A DNA stretch of 64,000 nucleotides from Ooceraea biroi (lineage: Eukaryota > Arthropoda > Insecta > Hymenoptera > Formicidae). This document shows, piece after piece, positions 1 to 9,259 of the stretch; position 1 is the stretch's first letter, and every line of letters starts with the position of its first letter. The translations under genes and the position numbers were made by a program. The notes beneath the pieces are model-generated. The model saw nothing but the letters and a program-made list of their open reading frames with translations. It searched no databases and was not told where the DNA came from. Location of the stretch: contig NC_039514.1 of the NCBI RefSeq assembly GCF_003672135.1, positions 4,030,001 to 4,094,000 on the forward strand, written 5' to 3'.

Positions 1-249
1 AGGGCTTATTATAACTGCAATTGCGCCGAGGCATACTTGACTCCTCCCAACTTTCTTCTTCGCGGACCTTTCGTGGTTATCGATTGTTCGCGACAGAACG
101 AGTCTGTCAAGAGTGCCACCGTGGATGTGCGATTGGAATTTGAGTGCAAGGAGAATGCACCGCCAAATACAACGGCCTACTGTCTCATCATACACGATCG
201 CGTGGTCGAATACAGCCCGTTGACCAACGTTGTACGCAGAGTCACCTAA
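1..249 (+). CDS. C-terminal part of a possible Maverick/adintovirus-like capsid protein (5' end outside window)
   Basis: An open frame enters from the left edge and ends at TAA 247-249, giving 83 visible residues. The visible part has a Gly-Pro-Phe-Val-Val-Ile-Asp strand, a charged middle, and a tail with AYCLIIHDR followed by an E-Y-x-P turn. From memory this resembles the C-terminus of insect proteins named F54H12.2-like, which I associate with Maverick/adintovirus-type capsid (hexon) proteins; this is recall, not a search. The next gene starts 86 bp downstream on the same strand, with a TATATAAAA run between them. The N-terminal bulk is missing, so the family call is tentative. That it is coding is supported by the open frame and normal amino-acid composition. 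Confidence 0.45.
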   Translation, partial: RAYYNCNCAEAYLTPPNFLLRGPFVVIDCSRQNESVKSATVDVRLEFECKENAPPNTTAYCLIIHDRVVEYSPLTNVVRRVT

Positions 250-334
250 ACGTGGCAACATCGCGATCTCTATTATATAAAAAACAGCCGCATCGAGAAC
301 GATTATAGTCGACGCGTTGATATCACAACCAGTC

Positions 335-829
335 ATGTCCGTACCGACGTTCGTGGATCTGCAAGGCTTTATCATCGGCGGAAACTTTGTCGTGAAGGAG
401 GTTGCCGTGCTGAGAAATGGAAATATTCTCTCTCACTATATCTTTGGACCCTGTGTGCCATGGTACAGTCTCAACAAGGTGGAGAGACGCCGTGCATTTT
501 GGCTGATGGCGAATCATCACGGATTACAATGGGACGATGGAACGATTCCGTATCGATGGGCTAAAGATCTGATTACAAAGGCGGTGACGGACGAAGCATC
601 ATATACCATCGTATACGTCAAGGGATGCGAAAAACGCGAATGGCTGCGGAATCTACTCCTAGATGACGACGATATCTACATCGAGACTATCGACGCTCAC
701 TACGAAGACGTACCATCTTTGAATACTCTGGACGTTACGCATACTTTGCGTTGTAACAAACATGTAACCAAGTGTGCTTTGCAAAATGTATTTAAACTGT
801 TTAATTGGTGGTCTTACCATACGAAATAA
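335..829 (+). CDS. small conserved 'VDLQGF' protein of virus/Maverick-like elements, function unknown
   Basis: Single-exon ORF of 164 residues. The ATG at 335 is preferred because upstream in-frame codons are non-ATG. Near the N-terminus it carries the motif FVDLQGF, then an L-S-H-Y-I-F-G-P segment, HHGLQWDDG, a basic and acidic middle, and a Cys/His-containing tail (LRCNKH...KCALQNVF). I recall multicopy insect proteins with this VDLQGF start beside F54H12.2-like genes, but I do not know their biochemistry. The buried Asp, Gln and His residues could suit an RNase H-like or exonuclease fold, which is speculation. A TATATAAAA stretch at about 271 lies in the 86-bp gap before it, and an AATAAA overlaps the stop region. 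The ORF is undamaged. Confidence 0.55.
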   Translation: MSVPTFVDLQGFIIGGNFVVKEVAVLRNGNILSHYIFGPCVPWYSLNKVERRRAFWLMANHHGLQWDDGTIPYRWAKDLITKAVTDEASYTIVYVKGCEKREWLRNLLLDDDDIYIETIDAHYEDVPSLNTLDVTHTLRCNKHVTKCALQNVFKLFNWWSYHTK

Positions 830-872
830 AATATGTTTTTATGAAACACAATTCTTCTTATTTCCCCTCCCC

Positions 873-1046
873 TCCTTATAATTGGCTGAAGAATCGAACA
901 CGTTCGTGCACGTTCAGTATTGCATCAACTCAAATTCCATACGTAAGCAGCGCTGACATCGGCGCTTAAAAATGTTTAGATAATCCCCTCTCCTTATAAT
1001 TGGTTGAAGAATCGAACATGTTCATGCACGTTCAGTATTGCGTCAA
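873..1046 (+). promoter_or_regulatory. tandemly duplicated promoter-like unit (2 x 118 bp spacing)
   Basis: Two near-identical copies begin at 873 and 991. Each has CCTTATAATTGG, then a conserved GAAGAATCGAACA block, then TGCACGTTCAGTATTGC, which contains the arthropod initiator TCAGT (914-918 and 1032-1036). The second copy lies just upstream of the two-exon gene starting at 1087. The TATA-like box to initiator distance is about 39 bp, longer than the usual 30, so assigning start sites is inference. Confidence 0.5.
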
Positions 1047-1086
1047 CCTCAGTGCATACAAAACCTAACCAGCAGCAGCAGCAGCA

Positions 1087-1801
1087 ATGAATTCCATTGA
1101 GGGAAGCAGCATGAACTATTACGTTCCGCTTCAGGACGCCGAAACTCCACCGAAGAAATGTATCAGGTACGTTTAAGAATCTTCTCCTTTGTCTTTTGAT
1201 TTTTAAGTATTTGTTTTATTCATGATTTTTTTCTCACAGCGTTTTACCCGCACGTCGAGCAGTTCGTATACTGAACAGCCGATACGCACTGACGGCTACG
1301 GGATATAAGTACCTGGACATCGGCATCAACGTCGGTCCACCGAGCTACGTCGAGATTGCGATAGGAGATCATCGAGGAAACGAGCTGATCCTATCTCTTG
1401 AAACGTGGAAGGGACTCTATGAACAACAATGGAACATCCAGAACCATCTCTGCAAGGATGTTCGCGACCGTCCTCTCACCGTTGGACCGTTAACGGTGCG
1501 ATTCAGTGAGAGTCCAGTGTGTGATACCAAACTCGTGTGTCTGGATTCGTCCAACGTACGATTGATGATGACCGAATCGATGTTCTTCGCCATGATTAAC
1601 CTGGACCGCTGCATCGAGCTGACGTACGCTCAGTTGGATCGTTTCGTCGAAAAGGTCGACGCAAAGATTGCACAATTTTCAAATATCGCGTCCGCCGAGA
1701 CTAAAGATGTAACAAACGTAATATCAGCAAGCGATTGCTTCAGCGCTAATAACATTATAGATTGTGAGCTGTTGGCTTTGGTTTTTAGTAAACCATTGTA
1801 A
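1087..1801 (+). CDS. two-exon gene, 213-residue protein of unknown function in virus-like block
   Basis: Exon 1 is 1087-1166, ending in CAG before GTACGT. Exon 2 is 1240-1801, preceded by the pyrimidine-rich acceptor TTTTTTCTCACAG. The joined length is 642 nt, an exact multiple of three, with TAA at 1799-1801 and AATAAA at about 1813. Exon 2 reads as a compact mixed alpha/beta protein: an SRYALTATGYKYLDIG stretch, a TWKGLYEQQWNI segment, then RFSESPVCDTKLVCLD, and a hydrophobic helix MFFAMINL before an amphipathic region. I do not recognise the fold. It sits between the VDLQGF gene and the acidic spliced gene, all on the same strand, so it likely belongs to the same element. An alternative is a short unspliced form starting at an internal codon in exon 2. 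Confidence 0.55.
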
Positions 1802-2044
1802 AAAAACAGATACAATAAAGAAATACTGTTCCAGACATAAAGCGTACTATTCTTTTCCTCACGCTCATTTCCCTCACGCACTCGAGTATCCTCTACGAGG
1901 TGCTTCACCCTTAACTTGTCGCATCGAAACGTAAATATTTTTTTCTCTAGATCGTTCTCGAAAAGGCTGCATCTTCTAGTTCCGTAGATACTGTCTAGTT
2001 GTATTGGGGATGAAATACGTGTATCTGTGCGTGCTGTGTAACCG

Positions 2045-2297
2045 AAAAGCGTCACGTTACGCCAGCTCTAGACTTTTAGCAGTTTTATTACCTCAACACT
2101 TAACGTTAACCATTGCACATCTAGCCTAAATCGAAAGCGTCACGTTACGCCAGCTCTGGAGCTCTTGAATTTTAGAGTTTTACTACCTCAACACTTATCT
2201 TAATGTTAACCATTGCATATTGCAATTCCTACTCTTCTTCTTTTCTACGGGCTACACGCGAAAGATTTTTTCCCGTTCAGTCAGTCAGTTTTCAGTC
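2045..2297 (+). promoter_or_regulatory. duplicated upstream block plus clustered TCAGT initiators
   Basis: The block AAAGCGTCACGTTACGCC occurs at 2045 and again at 2134. Each copy is followed by TTTTA-rich DNA, CTACCTCAACACTTA, and GTTAACCATTGCA, giving about an 89-bp tandem repeat. Downstream, 2276-2297 holds TTCAGTCAGTCAGTTTTCAG, which has four overlapping or adjacent CAGT initiator motifs, about 55 bp before the ATG at 2351. No clear TATA box is visible. Confidence 0.45.
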
Positions 2298-2350
2298 TTC
2301 GATCGTGCATCTCAATAGTTCACTGAAAAGTTCTCGTGCAAAGTGACAGA

Positions 2351-3231
2351 ATGGAGTATAAAGGATTCATCAATATTAGCGAAATGAAGTGGACGCGCTG
2401 GGAGCGACAGGGGAGGAGGGTGGAGAACAAGTGTATCGACGAATTGTGGACGCGCCCGGACATTGAGGACGATGATATTTTCCATTTGAGGAATTTATAC
2501 GGAGAAGATGAGTGGGCTCCCGAAAATTGGGACGAATGGGAAGATATCGGTGAGTAATTAATTTTATTTTTCCTTTTTTTTACATAGTATTATATAACGG
2601 CGTTCGAATAGTAAAATAATAATCGGGATTAATAATATTGTTACAGAACCTACAGTTGCGAGCAAGAGGAAGGCGAGTGAGGAGGAAGAGATGTCGGAGA
2701 GCCTCAACAAAAGGATGCGGATCGAAGAGGGCAGTGATATTAGTGAGTTTTTAAAAATTTTTTTACTTTTTATTTTTTAATTTTTATTACGAATAAGTAT
2801 ACTAATCGTCTTTTGCCATTACAGAAATTATCTTTGATAAAAAGCGCGCGCGGGAGGACAACGATGATGTTGGTACGTATTTGTTTATTTACTTTTTCGT
2901 TTATATACTTAAGTTTTTTATTTTAAACTAATAAATTTTTGTAAATTGTTTCAGTATTCCTCTGCAAACGAGTAAGGTTCGCGGAGGAAGAGGAGCGGGA
3001 CGACGAGGACGAAGACGAGGAAGAGGAGGACGAAGACGAGGAAAGCGAGGAGGAAGAGGAGACAGAAGAAGAGACGGAAGACGAGGAAGAGGAGGAAGAG
3101 GATGACATACGTGAGTATTTTTTGTTTTTTTTTCTTTTTTTCAACTTCGCTCCATTACGATCGATTATTATTAATGACTTTTTTATTATTTTTCAGAAAT
3201 TGTATTCGTAGCGGCAGGAAAGGAGGAATAG
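2351..3231 (+). CDS. five-exon acidic nuclear-type protein (177 residues), modular phase-1 exons
   Basis: Exons are 2351-2549, 2647-2742, 2825-2872, 2955-3110 and 3197-3231. All four introns have GTGAGT or GTACGT donors and TTACAG or TTTCAG acceptors, and all interrupt phase 1. The total is 534 nt, in frame, with TAG at 3229-3231. Exon 1 is Trp/Asp-rich. Exon 2 carries SKRKASEEEE and NKRMR, which look like nuclear-localisation signals. Exon 3 has KKRARED. Exon 4 has a CKRVRF segment followed by a tail of about 40 acidic residues. Exon 5 ends IVFVAAGKEE. Exons 3, 4 and 5 each start with an [I/V]-x-[I/V]-F-like segment, so they look like diverged copies of one module. The ATG at 2351 is chosen because the upstream in-frame codon is GTG. 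I do not recognise a family; chromatin or nucleic-acid binding is plausible from composition only. Confidence 0.55.
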
Positions 3232-3638
3232 GGGAACGAATTTAATATTAGTTTATATAACTTTTATTTTATTATTATTATAAATACTATTATTACTACT
3301 ATTATTATATCTCTTTATTATTACTACTATTATTATTTCTATTTCTATTTCTTATTATTACAAGTACTATTATTACAAGTACTATTATTACTATTTCTTA
3401 TTACTATATTATATCATTATTTTATATTATGTATTCTTATCTTTTACGTATATTAAATATTCTTATTATATAAACTTTCTCTTCTTTTATTTTCTTCCTC
3501 CTTCCACTCCTTCACTCCACCCACCATTGTCACTAAACATAAAAACAAATATATATTTATTAGTTATATAGTTATTTATTAGTTAGTGTAGTATATTGGA
3601 AGTAGATCTTTTTTCTTTTATTTTTAAAATTTTAAAAC
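3232..3638. other. AT-rich convergent intergenic region with ATT-type microsatellite
   Basis: The space between the converging gene sets is dominated by degenerate (TAT)n/(ATT)n repeats from about 3255 to 3440, followed by AATATATATTTATTAG-type AT-rich DNA. On the minus strand, a possible acceptor TTTATGTTTAG lies at about 3540, with a short open frame after it that could be a last exon of the leftward spliced gene. No other gene is seen. Confidence 0.5.
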
Positions 3639-3920
3639 TTACGTGACGTTATAGCAGGAGGGATCACCGCTCCAAACGAACTCCTTCTCCTTCCTCCCTC
3701 TCTTCCGCCTCCTCCTCTTCCCCATCCTCCGGCTCCATGCAGCTTGCGCTGACCTCCTCCATCTCGACCGCAGAGGACCCTCGTGAGCGCGGTCTACGTG
3801 CAAGCGGTTGGCCCCTTCTGTAACATAAATATTTTAAATTCAGGATTACATGATCGGCTTTTCCGTAATATACATTTTCTTTATTTACTATTACATACCT
3901 GTTTCTCGCTGCTCTTCCAT
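3639..3920 (-). CDS. small spliced leftward gene with Arg/Lys-rich tail (66 residues)
   Basis: Minus-strand exon 1 is 3920-3899 (ATG, then donor ACAG/GTATGT). Exon 2 is 3817-3639, preceded by the acceptor TTATGTTACAG. The joined length of 201 nt is in frame and ends in TAA. The product has an Arg-rich core (MGKRRRRKRGRK) and the C-terminus SGDPSCYNVT. Retaining the intron instead gives an overlapping acidic reading frame (EDGEEEEAEEREEGEG) in the same exon, so which frame is used is uncertain. The terminal codons AC-GTAAGT also form a perfect splice donor, so the transcript may continue to a further exon at about 3535. I do not recognise a family. Confidence 0.35.
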
Positions 3921-4059
3921 CCGCAATGTGGTTGTATTCGTGGCTGACGAGTGCTTGCGTTGTCCCGCGAAACACTTCTTCTCACCAGTGTTCGATAGTT
4001 CGTTATATTTCGAAGCACGTGATACTTGTCCGCAACGCACCGATTGTTTAATAGTTTTT

Positions 4060-4332
4060 TTATATTTCGGAGCACTTGCACATCTTTTCTCCGCACTTTC
4101 TACATTTACGTACTATACATAGAAGGTCATGGTGTATTAACTGAAAATCCAAATGCATCCAGGGAATATTGTATTTTTTAAAGTCCCACAAATCATCGGA
4201 AAAATCAACGTCCGTATATCGGCGACTGTAACGACAGAAACGGCTATTGCATATACTGTAAGGTTCGTCCTTCACTAACAGTTCAAACCACCTCCTGACA
4301 CCTGCAGGACCCACAATGCTTTCTTCCGCCAT
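4060..4332 (-). CDS. 90-residue protein with C-terminal Cys-rich (CxxC) finger-like tail
   Basis: ATG at 4332 on the minus strand, stop at 4062-4060. The N-terminal half has an AGVRRWFELL helix and a Cys-containing segment (SICNSRFCRYSRRY). The C-terminal half has WMHLDFQLIHHDLLC and then CRKCGEKMCKC, a dense CxxC...CxC cluster that probably binds metal. It starts 44 bp downstream of the stop of the next leftward gene. With that gene and the spliced basic gene it forms a leftward series opposing the four rightward genes. The function is unknown. Confidence 0.45.
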   Translation of the reverse strand: MAEESIVGPAGVRRWFELLVKDEPYSICNSRFCRYSRRYTDVDFSDDLWDFKKYNIPWMHLDFQLIHHDLLCIVRKCRKCGEKMCKCSEI

Positions 4333-4375
4333 ACTCGCGTATTGTCACTTTCACTGTTCAATGTTTCTTAATTGT

Positions 4376-4822
4376 TCACTTCGTACATATCGGGCACATG
4401 TTGCACGGGAATATCACATATAATGTGGAGCGGCAATTTGTACACCAGCGACCGCATATTCCATCCCAGGTGTCTACTTCGTGTCTTCGTATAATGTACA
4501 CTACAGGTCCAAGGTCTACATTCGCTGTGCTGATTGCACATAACATGCACAAATCTGTAGGCTCACTCGTTGAATAATAACAGTATATGGTGCAGACACT
4601 GGTGAGTGGAGAAAGGACCATTCGTTGGGAATCGGATGTTATTCTATGAGTTTCTTCTTCGACCACTTCTGCACTGCTAAGATACGCACTCTCGTCTGAT
4701 AATATACTTTCTTCGTCACTATCCATTAAAAGGCGATCGCGGGCGACACGGTTCTCTATATCGTCCATATCGATGTCATTGTCAAAGTTAAAATCATCGT
4801 CAGATTCGGAATCGATTTCCAT
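4376..4822 (-). CDS. 148-residue acidic-N-terminus, Cys-rich C-terminus protein
   Basis: The ATG at 4822 is preferred over an upstream in-frame GTG. The first 60 or so residues are strongly acidic with Asp repeats (DDDFNFDNDIDMDDIENR). The second half carries a multi-Cys module: DLCMLC, then RHEVDTWDGICGRWCTNC, then PCNMCPIC just before the stop at 4378-4376. The CxxC...C-x3-C-x2-C...CxxCxxC arrangement suggests a RING or treble-clef-like zinc-binding fold, but the family is not recognised. Three tandem promoter-like repeats lie upstream at 4982-5272. The acidic region plus zinc module suggests a transcription or nuclear regulatory factor, which is an inference from composition. Confidence 0.5.
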   Translation of the reverse strand: MEIDSESDDDFNFDNDIDMDDIENRVARDRLLMDSDEESILSDESAYLSSAEVVEEETHRITSDSQRMVLSPLTSVCTIYCYYSTSEPTDLCMLCAISTANVDLGPVVYIIRRHEVDTWDGICGRWCTNCRSTLYVIFPCNMCPICTK

Positions 4823-4981
4823 GTTTTGCACACATAAATTCGTTTTGCGCGCACAGAACTTTTCTCACTGAAGATTTTCAGGAAACTCTTTTCTGGAGCA
4901 CTCGCAACCAACTGTGATGCTAAACCTTTTTTCCGTTTGATTATATGATATCGGTACCATATTTCCGTCTCTTTCCACTCT

Positions 4982-5272
4982 GCAGCCGAATATCAGCCCT
5001 TGAGAAATAAACTTCTCTAAACAGTCCCATTCCTAGATCTGTATATCGCCTCTTCTCAATTGATCATTGACAGCAGCCGGGTATCGGCGCTTGAAAATAA
5101 ATTTTTATCTATAAAACAATCCCACGGTTCCTAGATATATGTTTACATAAACATCTCATTGATAGCAGCCGGGTATCGGCGCTAGAAAATATAATAAGAT
5201 ATAAACATACCGCATACCATGGTTCGTTCCTAGATATGTTTACATAAACACCCTCGACCGCAGAGGACACTT
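4982..5272 (-). repeat. three tandem copies of a ~91-bp upstream unit
   Basis: Units begin with GCAGCCG[A/G][A/G]TATC at 4982, 5073 and 5165. They share TATCGGCGCT(T/A)GAAAATA, an AT-rich spacer and TTCCTAGATAT(A)TGTTTACATAAACA, the last in units 2 and 3. The first unit is the most diverged. The motif ATCGGCGCTTAAAAATG also appears at about 959, inside the first duplicated promoter region. The array lies upstream of the leftward genes and may carry their promoters. Confidence 0.55.
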
Positions 5273-5444
5273 GAAAGGATCCATACCCCCCCCCCCATAA
5301 CGCTATACCTCGCACTCCGGCGACCTCCCCGCCCCTGCGTGACGCTATACCCTCGCGCCCCGGAGATACCACCGCCCCTCACCCCCCCTCGGAGTCCCTG
5401 GGTTAGAACCCGCATATTCTTTCTACTTATATATATATATATTT
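5273..5444. other. GC-rich junction with C12 run and (TA)n
   Basis: A C-run at about 5284-5297 is followed by two imperfect copies of ACGCTATACC(C)TCGC ending in CCGG (about 32 bp each). A short (TA)n follows at about 5428-5443, at the 3' end of the adjoining LINE. No coding potential is recognised. A 16-bp match to the leftward spliced exon (CTCGACCGCAGAGGAC) lies just left of it, at 5254-5269. Confidence 0.4.
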
Positions 5445-5783
5445 GTATTTGTATTGTATTTTATTGTTCCCCTTGGGGTTACAACGCTTCCTTACATCTC
5501 AATCTCTTAACCTAACTTACATACTAACTTACATCCACTTACTTCTAACTTATCCACTAACTTAACATTGTCGAGCGCGACTGTGGTAGACCCCAACCTA
5601 TGCTCCCACCACACCCGCGCTCCCACACACACACGCCTCGCTTCTTCGGACTTCCGCTTCCTCTTGCTTTCTATTTGCTTCTATTTGCACTAAAAGACTC
5701 TCACCATTTTTTCCTCTTTCCAAATCCTCCCATAACTCTCTCTCTCCCCCCTCTCTCTCCCTCTCTCTTACTCACTCACTCCC

Positions 5784-8700
5784 TCACTCACTCACTCCCC
5801 CTCCCCTTCTACCCTCATGAAACTCTCTCTCCCCTTCCAGCTCTCTTAACCAAACTTCCCCTTCACCTCCCTCCCCCAGCACCCATCTCACTACCTCCTG
5901 CCAACTCTCCTCTCTTTCCTTTGACCATCTACACCTTTCCCAAATATGCTCCCATGTCTCCAGTTCCATTCCGCACAATCTGCACTTCCTTTCTTCATCT
6001 ATCTCCCAATATCTTCCTCCTCTCATTTCGTTCCCCAATTTAAATCTAGCTACCCTTCTCCACCTGCTCTCTCCCCACCCCTTCTTCAAATATCCTGGAA
6101 TTCCTTCACACTTCACTCTTTTGTACCATGCATTGTATCTTGATTCTCCTATTTTTTCCCCTCTCTCTTTTCTTTGAATTTCCTTTTCTCTCTTTAATAC
6201 CTCTCCAAACCAATTTTCCTCCTCTTCTCTCTTCCTTTCCATATCCTCTATTTTCCATCCTTTTATCTCATAAAAATTTGCCCTTTCCCTCTCCCAATCC
6301 GATCCTACCCGTCCCTGCTTTCTTCTTTCCCTCATCTCCTCCCAGCACCTCCTAGCTATCTCACTACCTCTCCCCTCGCTTATTCTCTTCTCGAAACTCC
6401 AAGCTCTTTTTCCCGCTCCAATCCTTAATTTCTCTCTTTTCAGCTCCTCCCTCACCATATACCCCGGAGTTGTTTTCTACCCCTAGTACCTATCTCAAAT
6501 ACCTTTCTTGTACCTGTTCTATGCCCTCCCTCTCTCTCCAGCCCCATATCTCCGCTCCATACCCTATCACTGTCCACACTAGTTTATCAAAAAGCCAAAT
6601 TCTTCTTCCCCAGTCCCTTCCGAATCTTCTCTTCCCTATCCCCCAAACCTGCGCCATTATTGCTGCTGCTCTTTTGACCCTCTCCTTTACCTGCGCATCT
6701 TGTTTTCCGTTCCTTTGAAGAACATATCCTAAATATTTGAATTCCCTCACTTCTTCTATCCTCTTTTCTTTCCATCTCCACTCTTTCTTACTTATCCTCC
6801 CTCTTCCCTTCCTAAACCTCATTATCTTCGTTTTCCCTACATTCACTTCCAATCTCTTACTGTCTAAATACCTCTCCAGTCTTTCAATCATGCTCCTCAT
6901 CTCCTCTTCCTCCTCCGCCAGTAATGCTACGTCGTCCGCATATGCTAAAGTATACACCTTTTCCCCTTGAATCCTAACTCCTCCCCACTTCACCCTTCCC
7001 ATCTCTTCCTCCAAGTCTGCCGTCACTATGTTAAAAAGTAAGGGGCTAAGTGGACAACCCTGCCTGACCCCTCTCGCCGTCCAAAATACCTCCCCTGTCT
7101 GCTCCCCTGCTCTTACTCTGTTCTTCGTTTCCTTTAACAACTCCTCTATCCTGCTAACCAGTCCCTCTCTAATCCCCCTTTTTCTCATCATTTCTACTAC
7201 CACATTCCTATCAACCGAATCAAACGCTGCCCTCAGGTCTACAAACAATGCCACCATCTTTCCTCTCTTCTTCTCTAACTGCCTATTTATCAGGTAATTT
7301 ATTACATAAATGTTATCTAATGTCCCCATTCCCTTCCTGAATCCGGCTTGATTTTGTGAAATACTTCCCTTCTCCTCCATCTCCTCTTTTAGCCTCTCCG
7401 CTAGAACCGCCGCGTAAATTTTATAAATCGTGGGCATTAAAGTGACCCCTCTATACTCCTCCACTTTTTCTCCTTCTCCCTTCTTCCTTATCGGGAATAT
7501 CACCCCTTCCTTCCACCCTTCTGGCCATCCCTCCCCCCTCCATACCTTGTTACAATAATTCCAAACCCATGTTTCTACCTCTTCCCCCCCATTCTTCCAC
7601 ACCTCCCCTGGTATTTCATCGATTCCCATTGCCTTTCCCTCCTTTATGTTATTTAATATTTTCCTTATTTCTTCCTTACTAATATCCTTCTCTCTCCCTT
7701 CCTCCCTCCCTCCTCCCTGACCTCTTATCACTTTACTTTCTATTCCTCCTAATAACCTCATAAAGTACTCCTCCATTCCTATATCCTCGCTCGTTCCCTT
7801 CCTTCCCTTCCTTTCTTTATTTATGATCTCCCATACCTCTCCCTCTCTTTTTGCTTCTACTACTCTTTTTTCCCATCTATCGCTCTCCTCTTTTTTCTTC
7901 CTTTCGCATAATTCCCTATATACCCGTCTCCTCCTTCTATATTCCTTTCCCTCTCCTCCTCTCCCTCTCCATCTCCTTAATTCTCTCCTCACTTCCTTCT
8001 TTGCTCTCCTGCACTCCTCATCCCACCATCCTATTTTCTCTTTTTTCCTATCCCTGCCTCTCTCTCCGTAACCTTCAAAGCTTCCTTCACTCTATTTTCA
8101 AGCTCTCCCCATTCTCTCTCCAATTCCCTATCACCTAACTCCACTCTTCCTAGCCTCTCCCTAAACCTTTTACCTCCTTCCTCATCCCATGCCCCTCTCC
8201 ATGCCTTTGCCTTTCCCTTTCCCTTGCCCTTGCCTCTTTTTCTTCCTTCTTCCTCTCCTTTTATCCTTACCTCAATAGGTTGATGGTCTGATTCGATTCT
8301 GTCTCCCACCTCCATTCTTTCAATTCTATTTCTCACTTCCAAATCCCCCATCACATAATCTATGACTGTACATCCCCTACCTCCTGTAAAGGTAAATTCC
8401 CCGTCTTCATCTCCCTTTATGTTTCCATTAAATAAACTCCACCCCCTGTCCTCTAAAAAGTTTATCATTACCCTTCCTTCTTTGTTCACTTTTTTATCCT
8501 TTGATCGCCTTCCTCCTCCCTCCTGTTCCTCCTCTTCCTCACTCTTTCCCTCTATCCCTCCTCCTTCCCTTCCCGTTCTTGCGTTAAAATCCCCCCCTAT
8601 TAAAGTCCTTACTCTTTCCTCTCTGTCTTCCATCCAATGCTCTAAATTCCGTAGCGCCCCTTCAATATTCTCCCTTGCGTACACCCCTACAATCCTCCAA

Positions 8701-9022
8701 CTTTCTCTTCCTTGCCTTACTCTCCCCACCATAATTCCTTCCTTATCCTTTTCTATTCTCGATCCCTCCTCTATTAATTCTTTTCTAATGCCCATTAACA
8801 TTCCTCCCATTACCCTCCCTTTCCTGTATTTTCTCCTTGCCATTTGTATTACCCACTTATGCCCCGCTGGTAACTTCTCTTTAATTTTCCCCCACCCCTT
8901 TTTCTCCACCCATGTTTCCGAGAACACCATCACATCCCAGTCCTTTATTCCATCCCAAAAATCCTTATCCTTATTTCCCAGCCCCGCCACATTCCAAAAA
9001 GCGATTCTCCATTTTATCTCCC
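5784..9022 (-). pseudogene. LINE ORF2 (APE endonuclease + reverse transcriptase + C-terminal CCHC), broken
   Basis: Endonuclease about 9022-8031: FWNVAGLGN start, SETWVEKKGW (Glu), IGGDFNARTG, SDHQPI. A frameshift lies at an A-rich run at about 8031-8040. Reverse transcriptase 7992-6490: EEYRGVTLM, QAGFRKGMGT, ALFVDLRAAFDS, GVRQGCPLSPLLFN, YADDVALLAE, and the YLGYVLQ thumb motif. The RT frame ends at TAG 6492-6490, where relatives have Trp (after ERYLR). A second frameshift follows within about 30 bp. The last segment, 6458-5784, holds CRLCGMELETWEHIWERC, a CxxC...H...C motif usual at LINE ORF2 C-termini. Catalytic Asp residues of the RT are present, but the two frameshifts and the stop make this copy dead. 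Confidence 0.85.
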
Positions 9023-9259
9023 CCTCCTCTTCTCTTCCTTCCTTTCCTATCTCTTTTCCTCCTCCTTTCCTTTCTCCCCTTCCCCCAAACTCTCTATTCT
9101 TACATTTCCATTTCCGTCTCTCAGAATTTCCTCTACTTCATCCCATCTCCATCATTGATCGTCTATCCTGATCTTTCCGTACCCTATCCAAACCTTCCTC
9201 CCCTTCCTCTCTTCTTCCCTTGCTATCTCCTGTAACCTCCGTCTCATTTCCCTTTCTCC

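Noticed and set aside
2923..3144. Leftward poly-Ser ORF
   Set aside because: Mirror of the acidic exon 4 (GAG/GAA repeats). The plus strand has consistent splice sites and phases.
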